Source: Owenia fusiformis
Lineage: Eukaryota > Annelida > Polychaeta > Sabellida > Oweniidae
Direction of reading: 5' to 3'
NCBI GenBank assembly: GCA_903813345.2
Contig: CAIIXF020000005.1
Span: forward strand, 3,540,356-3,604,355
Length of the DNA stretch: 64,000 nt
Shown: positions 61,834 to 64,000 of the stretch, one piece after another
Position numbering within the stretch: position 1 is the stretch's first letter
Layout: each line of letters starts with the position of its first letter
Position numbers and translations under genes: made by a program
Notes under the pieces: generated by a model
What the model was told of the DNA's origin: nothing
What the model saw: only the letters and a program-made list of their open reading frames with translations
Databases searched by the model: none

Positions 61834-62414
61834 TTAATGCTGTTTCGACCACCATTGTTGGTGATCTGATGATGCATCACCAGCTACACTCTCATTGATA
61901 TTATTTAGAGTCCGACTGGAATCTTTTGTTTCAGATAAGTCTTTAGTGCTATCAGTTGCAATGCTGTCTGAATAATTCTGTAATGAGGCTGATCTTTTGC
62001 CTATAAAGTCCCTTGCCCATGATGCTCTTTTGCCAACAAAATCTCTCGTAATTGCTCTTTTTCCTAGAAAGTCTCGCAAGCCACCTGCCCGTTTGCCAAC
62101 GAAATCCCTCATACCTCCCCTTTTATCAGAATCTATATCGCTTGCGAGAAGATCTCGTTTCCCAATAAAATCCCTGCGTTTCCCAATGAAATCTCTTCGT
62201 TTCCCAATAAAATCTCTGCGTTTCCCAATGAAATCCCTTCGTTTTCCAATGAAATCTCTGCGTTTCCCTATAAAATCTCGTCTTTTCCCAATAAAGTCCC
62301 TTAGACCCCCTCTTTTCCCAATAAAGTCCCTCATGCCGCCGCGTTTTCCAATGAAATCTCGCAATGACCTTTCATCGAGATATATCGGCGATTCTACATC
62401 GTCGTTTGACATGC
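61834..62414 (-). CDS. Neuropeptide precursor exon, RDFI-amide repeats
   Basis: The exon follows acceptor TTGCATTTTGCAG, starts in phase 1 and ends with TAA TAA at about 61830-61836; the coding part is 193 codons. It opens MSNDDVESPIYLDERS and then encodes about thirteen RDF(I/V/L)GKR units: SLRDFIG, GGMRDFIG, GGLRDFIG, six bare RDFIG copies in direct 21 bp repeats, then GGMRDFVG, AGGLRDFLG, AITRDFVG and ASWARDFIG. Gly-Lys-Arg gives amidation, so mature peptides would be RDFI-amide and N-terminally longer variants. A Ser/Asp-rich tail follows with no more cleavage sites. It lies 290 bp from the next peptide exon. Confidence 0.85.
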
Positions 62415-62697
62415 CTGCAAAATGCAAACGCATACACAGTTACAAAATTCAATAGTCAACAATCATAGAATGTAATTGAATAGAAAAACATGCATGTATA
62501 GGGAAATGCAAAACATGCCTTCTGTAAGAAAGAGAAAGAATGTTAAGATAAACAGTGTTATTGTAAAACAGGGACAGTTGAATTTCAGCGTCAGATCATG
62601 CATTTTGCTTTAAAAGCTAGCTCCTCGCAAAGATGTGCATTCTCTTCCTAAAAAGAGAAATCCAGCTAAGATTGCAGATCGCATGCTAGTACATACC
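62415..62697 (-). other. Possible intron between two peptide exons
   Basis: On the minus strand a good donor (ATAGCTG|GTATGT) lies just after the TAG stop of the upstream exon, and the acceptor TTTTGCAG ends the interval. The two ends have matching phase. Whether this is a true intron depends on the TAG at 62707-62709. Confidence 0.4.
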
Positions 62698-62706
62698 AGC
62701 TATCCG

Positions 62707-63194
62707 CTACAGCTTTAAAATATCTAAAATGGAGGAGGCTGGATTTTGCATGTCTTTGCCATCATTCGACATTCCATAAAATGTGGAGCGTTTTCCCATA
62801 AACTCTCGCTGAGGGGCTCGTTTCCCCATGAATTCCCTTTGAGGGTTGCGTTTTCCCTGAAATTCTCGCTGTGGGGCAGCTATTCGTTTACCGATGCTTT
62901 GGCGTTGGGCAAATCTCTTTCCTGGAAAATCTCGCTGTCTCTTGCCCATGAAGTCTCTCTGGGGATTTCGTTTACCTTCATTTCCATTCAGGAAACCTTT
63001 AAAGCCAGTAAAGTCAGAATTGATGTGAGGTGGCTGAATTAATTTCTCCAAATCTCGTCCCCAAAGCTCTCGACCATGATAACCTCGCCTGACGAGATTA
63101 GCGCCATGACCATCTGAAGTGCGCGCGCATATTGCCTTCGCATCTTTATAAAAGGAAAGCGCAGCTGCTTTGTCAATAAAGACATTCGGTAAAT
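62707..63194 (-). CDS. Neuropeptide precursor exon, QREFM-amide repeats
   Basis: The exon follows acceptor TTTTTACTGTAG in phase 1 and ends at TAG 62707-62709, giving 162 codons. A spacer (LPNVFIDKAAALSFYKDAKA onward, then a Gly/Arg-rich part) precedes GFLNGNEGKR and six peptides: NPQRDFMGKR, QRDFPGKR, FAQRQSIGKR, IAAPQREFQGKR, NPQREFMGKR and APQREFMGKR. Gly donates the amide, and an N-terminal Gln, where present, could cyclise. The tail carries STFYGMSNDGKDM, echoing the MSNDD that begins the neighbouring exon. An upstream leader exon, probably beyond or near 63195-64000, was not identified; the previously apparent TTG start at 63051 is only internal to this longer frame. Confidence 0.8.
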
Positions 63195-64000
63195 CTACAG
63201 TAAAAAGAAAGAATTAAACGAGGATGTATGTATTGAGGGTATCCTCTATACAATTGTCAGAAACTGAAAGTGCAATGAAGCATACTATTCATCATGCAGC
63301 AATCCAAATAATAGCAATCAAATGTTCCAGTGCAAATGTAAATGTCATTCTTTACAAAGCTAAATGCAGTTTACTACGTTCTCATACGAAATCATTTCAT
63401 TCAGGTACACGGCTAATCTGTGCTGATGATGTAAACGGTTTCATTGTTAATGATTTTATTTTTGATGCTTATTTTTTTTACTAAAGCTTTAAAATGCCCA
63501 AAATGTCATAATCATGCTGTATTTTAACAGTTATCAAAAATGAAAAGCAGTGCCAGTCGTTGGGAAAGAAGCCCTCACATCATACCATTGATCTAGCGCA
63601 TGAAGAAAATGTGTAAACAGATCACCCTTCCAACAATGTTATAATTAAAGAACCAGTCATGCAGAACTCACAACAATAAATGTTAAATGGAAAAGATAAA
63701 TGTTTTTGACCAATGTGTTCTCCAAGAGAACATTAGATGTTCTCATGAAATTTCTCACTGGCACACGATATAACTATTGGTGTCATGATGATACCAAATC
63801 TTAGAGAATGCCCACTTGACTTTCACTTTACCAACTGGGTATAATACCTTAAGAGACGCTTTAATATAATTGCATCTGGGGAAATAAAATTGAGAATTAT
63901 CATTAAGAAACTGAAAACGTTATAACTATTAAAGATGATATTCAACAAAAAAACGTTTTCATTATTTTTTTCCTTTATCAAACTTCTAAATACTATTCTA
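63195..64000. other. Upstream flank of the peptide exons, no exon confirmed
   Basis: The minus strand was scanned for a leader exon. A candidate ATG near 63735 leads to a moderately hydrophobic stretch and a GTGAGT donor near 63671, but its phase (0) does not fit the phase-1 acceptor at 63194. A plus frame 63224-63484 has no recognised character. Confidence 0.35.

Noticed and set aside
57044-63194. Assignment to EFLGamide/TRH-type precursors
   Set aside because: Those peptides keep a Gly before the amide donor (for example LGGKR or PGGKR); here a single Gly precedes Lys-Arg, giving L-, I- or M-amide ends.
63665-63740. Leader-like exon for the peptide precursors (minus strand)
   Set aside because: The donor gives phase 0, not the phase 1 required by the 63194 acceptor, and the leader is only weakly hydrophobic.

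Overview
The window looks like nuclear DNA of a marine invertebrate animal. It is AT-rich, its genes are split by GT-AG introns, and it carries extracellular-matrix modules (PAN/apple-like, calcium-binding EGF, olfactomedin), multi-copy amidated-peptide exons ending in Gly-Lys-Arg, and dense old and young transposons (Tx1/L1-like and CR1-like LINEs, mariner, foldback and TIR elements). The phylum cannot be fixed from the sequence; lophotrochozoan, hemichordate or another bilaterian are all possible. Nothing bacterial or organellar was seen.

Layout. 1-27480 is almost wholly transposon-derived. A minus-strand Tx1/L1-like LINE (about 10590-23160) is split by a 9.25 kb element with long terminal inverted repeats (11454-20704). 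That element is itself interrupted by a full-length CR1-like LINE (16006-20387) with an intact 1117-residue endonuclease/reverse transcriptase and a 2A-like N-terminal motif. A mariner copy (21862-22840) and further LINE fragments complete the nest. 27482-41794 (minus strand) is one assembled gene: signal peptide plus PAN/apple-like exon, one EGF exon, sixteen calcium-binding EGF exons, then two olfactomedin domains. Nearly all junctions are phase 1, and the assembled model is about 1298 residues. Part of the EGF array is a very recent tandem amplification in which exon and intron are copied together as a 213 bp unit. 41800-57000 holds no convincing protein gene but several transposons and a large inverted satellite structure (48370-51560).

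57044-63194 (minus strand) is the most interesting region. Three exons, each starting in phase 1 after a clear acceptor, each encode many short peptides bounded by Lys-Arg and carrying a Gly amide donor. They share an acidic-aromatic-aliphatic C-terminus: (D/E)WL-amide in 57044-58566, RDFI/V/L-amide in 61834-62414 and QREFM/RDFM-amide in 62707-63194. They are probably paralogous neuropeptide precursor exons, either three genes or one locus with alternative 3' exons. No signal-peptide exon could be identified, so it is either missed or lies beyond the window edge.

Main uncertainties: exon structures are inferred by eye without transcript data, transposon family names are inferred from motifs, and boundaries of diverged repeats are approximate.
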